Of a stretch of DNA of 64,000 nucleotides, positions 57,062 through 64,000 are shown in pieces. The DNA is taken from positions 1 through 64,000 of the forward strand of contig NZ_JAIVAH010000017.1 in assembly GCF_020171745.1 (NCBI RefSeq), in the 5' to 3' direction. Source of the stretch: Prescottella equi. Its GTDB lineage: Bacteria; Actinomycetota; Actinomycetes; Mycobacteriales; Mycobacteriaceae. Within the stretch, counting starts at the first letter, position 1. Each line of letters opens with the position of its first letter. Position numbers and translations under genes: made by a program. The notes under the pieces were generated by a model, which saw only the letters and a list, made by a program, of their open reading frames with translations, was not told where the DNA came from and ran no database searches.

Positions 57062-57512
57062 CTTCTGTCGGGAGTCTTCGTCGGATCGGTTCACGGCCTC
57101 GCCGGCTTTTGCGCGATCGGTCGCCGGACCCGCTGCGACGCAGTGTCGTACGACACATTCCGCGCGCTCCGACCGGGTCCGGTGCGAGGCGGTCGAAGAA
57201 TCTGCAGCGGAGTGTCGTGGATCACTTTCCGTCGGGCGGGTGGATGAATTAGAGGGTGAGATTCCGGTTGGCCCTCGGGCGCTGTGGCATGCCGGTCGAT
57301 CTGCGGCCCGGTTCTGAATTCCGCAGTGGCGCATTGCGTTATTCGTCCGACCGGTTGCGTTGACGGTGGTGTTGTGCCGTCGCCGACACTTTTTTGTATC
57401 ACCTTTCGTGTCGCCATCTCGTGTATATGAGGTGTTTGTCCTTTTCTCCGTAGTCGCCGAACTCTCCTCAGGCGTGCGGCAAATCGGGTGTGTCGAACGA
57501 AAGGTGTCCTTC
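57062..57512 (+). promoter_or_regulatory. Control region upstream of the LPVTG adhesin
   Basis: About 450 bases after the terminator without a credible gene. The last 130 bases are clearly AT-richer than the surroundings (ACTTTTTTGTATC at 57388 onwards; TATATG at 57424-57429 as a possible -10). GAAAGGTG at 57499 serves as ribosome-binding site. A dedicated promoter is likely; no operator dyad was seen. Confidence 0.5.
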
Positions 57513-60500
57513 ATGCGTAAACGTGTCTTCCTGCGGCGTGCCGGAGGGGAGGTGGTGTCTAGGTGGGCGGCGCTGGGGATGATCTTTGCGGTCATGGCGT
57601 TGGTCTTGACTTCGTTCTCGATCGCCCCGGTTGCCTCGGCGAACCCGAGCGCGACCTCGACCACCCCTGCTCCGACGCAGACTGCCGAGAGTTCGCCCTC
57701 GACAACGGAACGGAGCTCCGCTCCGGCAGCACCCACGACCACGACCACGACCACGACGAAGGCGCCGGCGGTGACCACGTCGGAGTCGCCCGCAACCACG
57801 ACGAAGGCGCCGGCCGAGTCGAAGGCGCCCGCGACCACGACGAGCGTGGCCCCCACGACGGCGCAGCGAAGCGCGGCGCGTGGACTCAACCCCGGCATCG
57901 AGGTCGCGATCACCGAGGTCAAGGTCGTGGGAACTCCCGGCCCGCAGATCAAGGTCGGGGACTCCGTCGAGGTGAGCGGCACGTGGGACGCGTCGAAGAC
58001 CACTCCCAAAAAGGGTGACGAGTTCACGATCAAGTTCCCCGACGAGCTGAAGTTCCCGGCCAACCAGCCGATCGCTCTCGAGGGGACCGACAACGGCAGT
58101 CCGATCATCTGGGGCAACTGCGAGCTGGTGGCCGCCACCAATCTCATGACCTGTGTGCTCACCGACGCCGTGGACGGCCGCGAACTGGACGTGTTCGGCA
58201 CCTTCACGGTCTACACGAAGGCAGTCGAGCGCACCACGTCCGAGACGGTGAACTTCACGATCAACAATGAGGTCGTGGCGGTCGATCTGCCCGGTACGGG
58301 CGGCATCAGCGACGGCGTCACCATCGGCGAGGCCAAGAAGTCCGGCAAGCTCCAGGACAACAAGCAGTCCGTGCGTTGGACGATCGATATCCCCGGCGCA
58401 GATCTGGCCGCTCTGGACACCGGCAACGGTTCGGTGAACCTGACCGATGCGCTCTCGGGCAACATGAAGCTGTGCGCGGGCACCCTGCCCAACGCCAAGC
58501 TGCTGGTCGGCCGGGACAAATTCGATGAGGTCTCGGGCGGTGTCACCGTCAGCCAGGCTGCTGCGGGCGCTCCCGTCTCCATCGCGATCACCAACGGTGC
58601 GGCTTTCAAGAGCGACATGGTCTACCGCGTCGAGTACACCTCGTGCACGGTCAGCGGTGAGGCAGACGCTGCCGGGACTGTTTACGACAACTCCGTGCAG
58701 ATCGGCGGCAAGACTGTGAGCGCGCTTGGCGTCGGGCAGGACTTTGTCCCGAAGACCGCGCCGTCCAAGTCTGGAAGTCTGGACAAGGGTAAGCGCTACA
58801 TGGAGGCCGACTGGTCGATCCTGGTCCCGGGCAGCTACATTGCCGGCATCACCACCCCGGACAAGAAGGTCACCATTGTGGAGACTCTCGGTACCGGGCA
58901 CGCCGTCTGCAAGTCGGGCCTCGATCTGAGGATCGAGCGCGCCAACCGACTGCCTGCATTGGATGGCTCGGGTTACGGACGCACCACCGTCACCGGCGAT
59001 TTCGACGTCGCCGTCACAGGTGCCACGGAGGGCGCCACGACCTTCACCGTGACAATCACGCCGAAGGATGCCGGCACGATCGACCCGAAGCAGTACTACT
59101 ACGTCACCTACCGGAGCTGCCTCACCGGGAGCGAGGTGCCGGACAACACGGTGGAGTTCACCAACTCGGCGACGGTGAACACTGATCCGGTCACCGCTAC
59201 GGCGAAGGGTCCCGCATTCGAGGGCAGCAAGAGCGGCGCGCTCAACAAGACGCCGCGGATGGTCGCCGGAGAGGCGCAGCCGGCCGGCACGACCCTCGAC
59301 TGGAAGGTGGAGATCCCCGGACGCCACCTCGAGACGCTCACGGAACGTGCGGTCGTCACGGACACCTTCTCGGACACCCTGACCGTGTGTGAGGTCGGCA
59401 ACGATCTCAAGGCGAACCTCAATCTCAAGGTCGTTGCGAAGGACTTCCTCGGCACCAACAGTGTCAACCCGGAGCGCGACCTCACCGCCGCCACCACGGT
59501 CGAGCGAACCGCCGACGGGATCAAGTTCACCCTCCCGAAGGACGAGGACGCCGGCGACTACAACCGTGAGATCCGGTACTTCATCGACTACACCCTGTGC
59601 ACCGCCAGCGGTGGGCTGGATCAGTTCGGCACGGAGTACCGAAACTCGCTTGCCTACACGGGCAACATCATCAACTCGAAGAGCGTCGAGCAGACCTGGG
59701 GCGGTGGCGGCACCGGTACCGGTGTGACGCGCGGCTCGTTCTCGCTCCAGAAGGAGGCCGCACCGCTCTCCAAGGAGTTCCCGGAGGACACCGAGTTCAC
59801 CGTGAAGGTCGAGGAGTTCGCCCCCGGGAACGATCCGGCGAACAACAAGCCGACCAGCACCTACAACATCAAGGTGAAGGCCGACGGAACGCCGGTCAAC
59901 GGGCACAACCCCCGCGGCACCGGCTGGCAGATCCGCCTGTCCGAGATCGACCTGCCCACCGTCGGCGGCGTCTACTTCGAACAGGGCAAGTTCCGCCCGG
60001 CAGCGGGCGTGACCCTCAACGCGGACCAGACCCAGGCGCTGGTGACCATCACGCCGAAGGCCAACATCGGTGTCACCCTGCTGAACAAGGCCGTCCTGGG
60101 CAAGGCGACGATCACCAAGACCGTCATCGGTGACGGGCTCGGTGACCTCTCCGGCAACGAGTCGTTCGTCATCAACGCGCGCATCGACGACAATGACGAC
60201 GCCACCGGCACCGAGGTGCGCCAGTTCACCCTGAAGAGCGGTCAGCACTTCGAGCTGAAGGACCTGCCCATCGGAGCGAAGGTCACCTTCGACGAGGTCC
60301 TGCCGCTGAACACCGACCGCGTGACGTGGGCGGCGCCGGTGATCGTGCCGAACACGCTCACCATCGGTACCAACGCCGCGGCGAACACGGTCTCCATCAC
60401 CAACGAGGCCAAGATCACCTACGGCTCGTTCGACGTGAGGAAGGCGCTCACCGGACCGGAGGCGTTCAACAAGAACGTGCCGGCCACCTTCGACGTGACC

Positions 60501-62267
60501 GCCACTTGGACGGGCACGGACGGAGTCGAGCAGACCAAGACGCTGAAGCTCCCGAAGGACGGCAGCACGGTTTCGTTCGGTGAGAACCTGCCCGGTGGCA
60601 CCAAGGTGACGCTGACCGAGACGGTTCCGGCGAACGGTAGCGGTCTCGCCTGGAGCGTGCCCGCATACGCCGGGAACGTCACCGCCGGCGCACCCGGCTC
60701 GGCCGTGGTGACCATCGGCAAGGACCGGGGCCAGGTCGAGGTGAAGAACTACGTCGACACCAACGACGGCACCCTGCGCATCACCAAGCAGGTCAGCGGC
60801 GAGGCCGCCGAGGCCGTCGGAGACGAGGCGTTCACGGTCGAGGCGCGCTGGCAGGACGGCACGGAGTTCCGCTTCAAGGAACTGACCGTCAAGCAGGGCG
60901 AGAGCACGCCGCTCGGCGTCGACATCCCTGTCGGTACCCAGGTGACCTTCACCGAGAAGGGGCGTCCCGGCATCGACCGAGTCGAGTGGGGCACGACCTC
61001 GTGGGGCACTGACCCGACCGGGGGCTCCTGGCTCATCTCGAACGCCGACGGCACCGCGACGGGCATCGTCTCGGACGCCCCGATCGACGGTCGATTGATC
61101 ACCCTGTCGAACGAGGCGCTGTGGAAGTTCGGCTCGGTCGAGTTCACGAAGTTCATCCTCGACGGGGATGACCTCATCCGCGCCACCGAGGCTGACCTGC
61201 CCGAGGGTGCTGAGTTCAAGGTCAAGATCGATGGCATCACGCCGGCGCTGCCCGAGGGAACCGAGTTCCCGGCAGTGAACGAGACCATCACCCTCAATGC
61301 CGAGAACGACTGGAGCTGGACGTCCGGCGAGGTGCTGCCGCGGGACACCGTGATCACCTTCGCCGAGGTCGATCCCGCTGCCCTGCCCGGAATCTCCTGG
61401 GCGCGGCCGTACTACAACGTGGCTGCGGACGCCGGTGAACCCGGCCACCGCAATACCGTCGAGGTCGTGGCGGGTGACAAGGCAGTGGTGGAGATCCACA
61501 ACCGCCCGATCCCGACCACGGACGTGGACATCGACAAGATCGTGACCGGCCCCAAGGGCAAGCAGGTGACGGAGCACGAGTCCACGACCTTCCAGGTCAC
61601 GGCCACGTGGACGGACGTCGACGGTGAGGATCGCACCTGCGTCCTCGACGTCAAGCCGGGCGGCTCGGTCAGCCCGACCGCCGGGTGTGACGCGGCCGTC
61701 GTCGACGGCCGGGTCTACTTCCCGCGCGACACGGAGATCACCTTCGCCGAGACCGGCGCACTCACCGACGTGACCAACGTCAAGTGGGGCGAGGTCGTGT
61801 GGGGCGTCAACGAGGGCGAGGCGGAGGTTGCCACGATCGACGGCAAGTCGACCGCTGTCTCCGTCACCCTCACCGGTGACGCGAACGAGTCGGTGGTGCT
61901 GGGTCTCGAGAACAAGACCAGCAGCAACGGTCTGATCATCATCCCGCTCCCGATCCCGCTGCCGCCGTGGGGTGGATCGCTGACCCCGCCGGGGACCGGA
62001 TCCGACGGGCCGACCCCGCCGGTCTCCGGCCAGCCGGAGCAGCCGGGCCAGCCGGGCCAGCCGGGTTCGCCGGAACAGCCGGGTAACTCCGGCCACAACG
62101 GTGCTCCGGGCCAGCCGGCTCCGGGCAAACCTGCTCCGGACCAGTCGTCGTCGCTGCCCGTGACGGGTGCGAACGTCGTCTGGCTCGCCGGTGCGGCGCT
62201 CGTGCTGATCGCCGGTGGCGGATGGCTCACGCTGCGTAACCGCAGGCGGGTGACCGGCGAGGGCTAG
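57513..62267 (+). CDS. Giant LPVTG-anchored adhesin with DUF5979-type repeats
   Basis: 1584 residues. The signal peptide is cleaved near VASANPS (about 43), followed by a Thr/Pro/Ser linker with poly-Thr (45-125). Adhesin-type Ig-like domains follow (about 128-740): one opening domain (VSGTWDASKTTPKKGDEF, as in MSCRAMM heads), then three related units starting SGKL, SGSL and SGAL with paired cysteines. Six DUF5979-like units start near 741, 864, 971, 1086, 1207 and 1337. The tail is GLIIIPLPIPLPP at 1473, a PGQ/PEQ-rich wall spacer, LPVTG at 1548-1552, a membrane helix and RNRRR. ATG 57513 follows GAAAGGTG. Confidence 0.9.
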   Translation: MRKRVFLRRAGGEVVSRWAALGMIFAVMALVLTSFSIAPVASANPSATSTTPAPTQTAESSPSTTERSSAPAAPTTTTTTTTKAPAVTTSESPATTTKAPAESKAPATTTSVAPTTAQRSAARGLNPGIEVAITEVKVVGTPGPQIKVGDSVEVSGTWDASKTTPKKGDEFTIKFPDELKFPANQPIALEGTDNGSPIIWGNCELVAATNLMTCVLTDAVDGRELDVFGTFTVYTKAVERTTSETVNFTINNEVVAVDLPGTGGISDGVTIGEAKKSGKLQDNKQSVRWTIDIPGADLAALDTGNGSVNLTDALSGNMKLCAGTLPNAKLLVGRDKFDEVSGGVTVSQAAAGAPVSIAITNGAAFKSDMVYRVEYTSCTVSGEADAAGTVYDNSVQIGGKTVSALGVGQDFVPKTAPSKSGSLDKGKRYMEADWSILVPGSYIAGITTPDKKVTIVETLGTGHAVCKSGLDLRIERANRLPALDGSGYGRTTVTGDFDVAVTGATEGATTFTVTITPKDAGTIDPKQYYYVTYRSCLTGSEVPDNTVEFTNSATVNTDPVTATAKGPAFEGSKSGALNKTPRMVAGEAQPAGTTLDWKVEIPGRHLETLTERAVVTDTFSDTLTVCEVGNDLKANLNLKVVAKDFLGTNSVNPERDLTAATTVERTADGIKFTLPKDEDAGDYNREIRYFIDYTLCTASGGLDQFGTEYRNSLAYTGNIINSKSVEQTWGGGGTGTGVTRGSFSLQKEAAPLSKEFPEDTEFTVKVEEFAPGNDPANNKPTSTYNIKVKADGTPVNGHNPRGTGWQIRLSEIDLPTVGGVYFEQGKFRPAAGVTLNADQTQALVTITPKANIGVTLLNKAVLGKATITKTVIGDGLGDLSGNESFVINARIDDNDDATGTEVRQFTLKSGQHFELKDLPIGAKVTFDEVLPLNTDRVTWAAPVIVPNTLTIGTNAAANTVSITNEAKITYGSFDVRKALTGPEAFNKNVPATFDVTATWTGTDGVEQTKTLKLPKDGSTVSFGENLPGGTKVTLTETVPANGSGLAWSVPAYAGNVTAGAPGSAVVTIGKDRGQVEVKNYVDTNDGTLRITKQVSGEAAEAVGDEAFTVEARWQDGTEFRFKELTVKQGESTPLGVDIPVGTQVTFTEKGRPGIDRVEWGTTSWGTDPTGGSWLISNADGTATGIVSDAPIDGRLITLSNEALWKFGSVEFTKFILDGDDLIRATEADLPEGAEFKVKIDGITPALPEGTEFPAVNETITLNAENDWSWTSGEVLPRDTVITFAEVDPAALPGISWARPYYNVAADAGEPGHRNTVEVVAGDKAVVEIHNRPIPTTDVDIDKIVTGPKGKQVTEHESTTFQVTATWTDVDGEDRTCVLDVKPGGSVSPTAGCDAAVVDGRVYFPRDTEITFAETGALTDVTNVKWGEVVWGVNEGEAEVATIDGKSTAVSVTLTGDANESVVLGLENKTSSNGLIIIPLPIPLPPWGGSLTPPGTGSDGPTPPVSGQPEQPGQPGQPGSPEQPGNSGHNGAPGQPAPGKPAPDQSSSLPVTGANVVWLAGAALVLIAGGGWLTLRNRRRVTGEG

Positions 62268-62290
62268 TCCCTCGGCCGACACACGGTAAC

Positions 62291-62325
62291 GGGGCGGGCG
62301 CGATCTACCGGGTCGCGCCCGCCCC
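62291..62325 (+). terminator. Hairpin after the adhesin gene
   Basis: GGGGCGGGCGCGA (62291-62303) and TCGCGCCCGCCCC (62313-62325) form a perfect 13-bp stem with a 9-base loop, 23 bases after the adhesin stop. There is no T-tract. It may stop or thin transcription into the sortase genes, setting substrate to sortase ratio. Confidence 0.75.
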
Positions 62326-62412
62326 GGACCGGTGCCACACCGAATTCCGCTGACCAGCGGATCAGAAATGTCGCGGCCGATTGTTCGGCCGCCCTCGAAA
62401 GGAGAATCTTCC

Positions 62413-62553
62413 GTGCTCGTCCTCCCGCTCTCTCTCACCTTCGATGTCCAGACCACCGGTTCCGCCGTGATCGACGGTCTCGGTCGGTTGTCCGTCCTTC
62501 TCTATGATCTGCTCGGTGGCGGCGGAAGCGCCGCGATCAACCTGGGCAGCTAG
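62413..62553 (+). CDS. 46-residue hydrophobic peptide before the sortase
   Basis: The GTG at 62413 follows a strong AAAGGAG (62398-62404). The product (MLVLPLSLTFDVQTTGSAVI, then DGLGRLSVLLYDLLGGGG and SAAINLGS) has a hydrophobic start and a hydrophobic or amphipathic middle with a glycine run, but no clear export signal or cysteine. I recognise no family. The good ribosome-binding site and its place between adhesin and sortase genes argue that it is translated. Confidence 0.6.
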   Translation: MLVLPLSLTFDVQTTGSAVIDGLGRLSVLLYDLLGGGGSAAINLGS

Positions 62554-62586
62554 CCGGTTCGACACCTGTGGAGGGGGCTCCGGCCC

Positions 62587-63390
62587 ATGCGTGACACCAA
62601 AGTTCCTGGGCCGCAGCGGACCCGGCCGAATGTGGGCCGGGTCATCGGCGAACTGCTCCTCACCGCGGGGGTCGTCGTCCTGCTGTACGTCTTCTACGAG
62701 GCGTACTGGACGAATATCGTCTCGGGGCGGCTGCAGGACGAGGTCGACAACAACCTGACGGAATCCTGGGGTAGAGGGGCGGCCGGCGGCGAGCCGGTCG
62801 CCCCGCCGTCCCCGGCTCTCGGCGAAGGTTTTGCGCGCGTGCATATTCCCGTCCTTGATGCGGCCTACGCGGTCGTGGAGGGCACACGCAACGAGGACCT
62901 GCGGGCCGGTCCCGGCCACTATGTCGACTCGCAGATGCCCGGCGAGCCCGGAAATTTCGCGCTCGCCGGGCATCGCATCGGTACCGGTGCGGTGTTCCAG
63001 CACCTGGATCGGCTCGACACCTGTGATGCCGTGGTCGTGGAGACCGAATTTCAATGGGTCACTTACCGAGTGCTCCCGCTCGACGCCACTGCGCCCGAAC
63101 GCCGCGCTGCGGCGTCAGCCTGCCTGAGTCCGGAGCAGGTCGATCGGGTCGCCGACGGCGACTACGCCCACCTCCAGGGACGGCACATCACTACGCCCGA
63201 CGACATCGAGGTCGTCAACCCACTGCCCGGCGCCCCGTGGGTCGAGCCGCACCCGGGGCTGGAAAGCATCCTCACGCTCACCACGTGTCATCCACTGTTC
63301 TCGAACTCCGAACGCATGATCGTGCATGCCGTTCGCGTCGAGACCGTCTCGAAGTCGTCGGGCAACCTGCCTGCGGCGTTGCAGGAGTAG
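62587..63390 (+). CDS. Class E sortase
   Basis: 267 residues. One N-terminal membrane anchor (VIGELLLTAGVVVLLYVFY) is followed by a linker and the sortase beta-barrel. The catalytic triad is complete: His129 in LAGHRIG, Cys234 in TLTTCHP and Arg243 in NSERMIV. TLTTCHP and the anchor at the N-terminus fit class E, the actinobacterial housekeeping group. It should cleave a five-residue signal such as LPVTG or LAXTG after Thr and attach the protein to the peptidoglycan cross-bridge. GGAGGGGGC lies upstream of the ATG. Confidence 0.92.
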   Translation: MRDTKVPGPQRTRPNVGRVIGELLLTAGVVVLLYVFYEAYWTNIVSGRLQDEVDNNLTESWGRGAAGGEPVAPPSPALGEGFARVHIPVLDAAYAVVEGTRNEDLRAGPGHYVDSQMPGEPGNFALAGHRIGTGAVFQHLDRLDTCDAVVVETEFQWVTYRVLPLDATAPERRAAASACLSPEQVDRVADGDYAHLQGRHITTPDDIEVVNPLPGAPWVEPHPGLESILTLTTCHPLFSNSERMIVHAVRVETVSKSSGNLPAALQE

Positions 63391-63394
63391 ACAG

Positions 63395-63547
63395 ATGTAC
63401 GGCTATCTCTGGCGCATGCTCCCGGGTCCTCGACCGGTGAAGGCGCTACTGGCGATCGCCCTCGCGGTCGCGTTCGTGCTGCTGCTCATGGAAGTCGTAT
63501 TCCCGTGGGTGTCCGAGCAGATGCCCTACTCTGACGTCACCGTATAG
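63395..63547 (+). CDS. 50-residue membrane protein paired with the sortase
   Basis: A single hydrophobic helix (VKALLAIALAVAFVLLLMEVV) between a basic start (MYGYLWRMLPGPRP) and an acidic end (FPWVSEQMPYSDVTV). Proteins of this size ending FPWV...DVTV commonly follow class E sortase genes in actinobacteria, as I recall, but have no assigned function. It starts four bases after the sortase stop, behind GCAGGAG, so it is co-translated and may be a sortase subunit or chaperone. Confidence 0.75.
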   Translation: MYGYLWRMLPGPRPVKALLAIALAVAFVLLLMEVVFPWVSEQMPYSDVTV

Positions 63548-63562
63548 GGGAGGACGGCAGGC

Positions 63563-64000
63563 ATGGGTAGGCACGAGGCCAGGCGACGAGCCGGTCGGGG
63601 CGGGACGATCCTGATGGTCGTCGTCGCGCTGATCCTGCTCGCGGGGGGTGGAGTCCTCGTCTTCCGCGGGTTGCAGCCCGAGCCTGCGGCGGCTGCGCCG
63701 GTGCCTCGGTCGACGTTCGATCTGTCGCCCGACGGCGTCGCGGATCCGGTCGACGGCGCTGTGCCGGGGATCGGCGCGGGTGGGAAGGCGCGCAAGCCCG
63801 GGCCGGCGGCGGAGAACCCGGCGGATCGGCCGCAGGTGCCGTTCGGGCCGCTGCCCGACAACAGTGTGGTGATCCCGGCGATCGGGGTGGAGACCACGCT
63901 TGATCCGCTCGGATTGGCGGCGGATCAGAGCCTGTTGTTGCCGCGGGACGTGAGTCAGGTGACGTACTGGACGGGCTCGGCGCCGATCGATGCCCCGGAC
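63563..64000 (+). CDS. Class F sortase, N-terminal part (cut by window end)
   Basis: 146 codons are visible and the frame is still open at the window edge. A basic N-terminus and one anchor helix (TILMVVVALILLAGGGVLVF) lead into a Pro/Ala-rich linker, then the opening strands of a sortase fold (VVIPAIGVETTLDPLGL, LLLPRDVSQVTYWTGS). Those strands are typical of class F. The catalytic His, Cys and Arg would lie beyond the end. GGGGAGGACGG precedes the ATG. Class F enzymes often sit away from substrates; here one lies beside a class E enzyme. Confidence 0.8.
   Translation, partial: MGRHEARRRAGRGGTILMVVVALILLAGGGVLVFRGLQPEPAAAAPVPRSTFDLSPDGVADPVDGAVPGIGAGGKARKPGPAAENPADRPQVPFGPLPDNSVVIPAIGVETTLDPLGLAADQSLLLPRDVSQVTYWTGSAPIDAPD

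Noticed and set aside
57468-62456. 1662-codon minus-strand frame opposite the LPVTG adhesin
   Set aside because: Striking length, but it runs through the whole adhesin gene and both its flanks, has Arg/Asp/Gly-rich content, no signal or domain, and the plus-strand product is a complete sorted protein.

Overview
The window is GC-rich actinobacterial chromosome. The gene set fits the mycolate-containing Mycobacteriales, most likely Rhodococcus/Prescottella or a close relative. Reasons: the gene order ftsL-ftsI-murE-murF-mraY-murD-ftsW-murG-murC-ftsQ-ftsZ-pgeF-yggS-sepF-yggT-wag31; an eukaryote-like IleS behind a T-box leader; a secreted gamma-class chorismate mutase; Mtb12-like lipoproteins; an F420-type nitroreductase; and a MurE with the meso-DAP motif DNPR. 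Genus is inferred from gene order and protein character only.

Layout. (1) 1-20909: the complete division and cell-wall (dcw) cluster, all on the plus strand. Most junctions are ATGA/GTGA overlaps, so translation is probably coupled. Three gaps break the chain and hold regulatory-looking DNA: MraZ boxes before mraZ, a 22-bp perfect palindrome before murE, and repeats plus a hairpin and TTGACA before ftsZ. (2) 20931-24312: an isoleucine T-box and ileS. (3) 24378-36721: dinB, three lipoprotein genes, the lipoprotein signal peptidase gene lspA, rluD, a secreted chorismate mutase, an esterase, a RarD-type transporter and the replicative polymerase gene dnaE1. (4) 36788-51793: an accessory-looking stretch. 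It has a secreted histidine-rich peptide, a DUF5995 protein, two TetR-controlled transport loci with visible operators, an ABC exporter pair, a DUF1330 protein, a UbiG-like methyltransferase, poxB and ilvA. Between 40663 and 43429 are several broken or unrecognised fragments. (5) 52248-64000 (cut by the window end): a cell-surface island of two giant exported proteins of almost the same length (1585 and 1584 residues), a 46-residue peptide, a class E sortase, a 50-residue membrane partner and the start of a class F sortase.

How the parts work together. The first block makes lipid II, flips and polymerises it, and builds the divisome (FtsL, FtsI, FtsW, FtsQ, FtsZ, SepF), with Wag31/DivIVA directing polar growth. 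LspA sits among genes for lipoproteins it could process. In the last block, the second giant protein has a textbook LPVTG sorting signal. The first has no LPXTG, but carries LIDSG at the same distance from its membrane anchor. Two different sortases next door suggest two sorting routes, and this island is the best candidate for an undescribed system. Start codons were chosen from ribosome-binding sites, overlaps and family N-termini. Operators and promoters were read by eye and are hypotheses.
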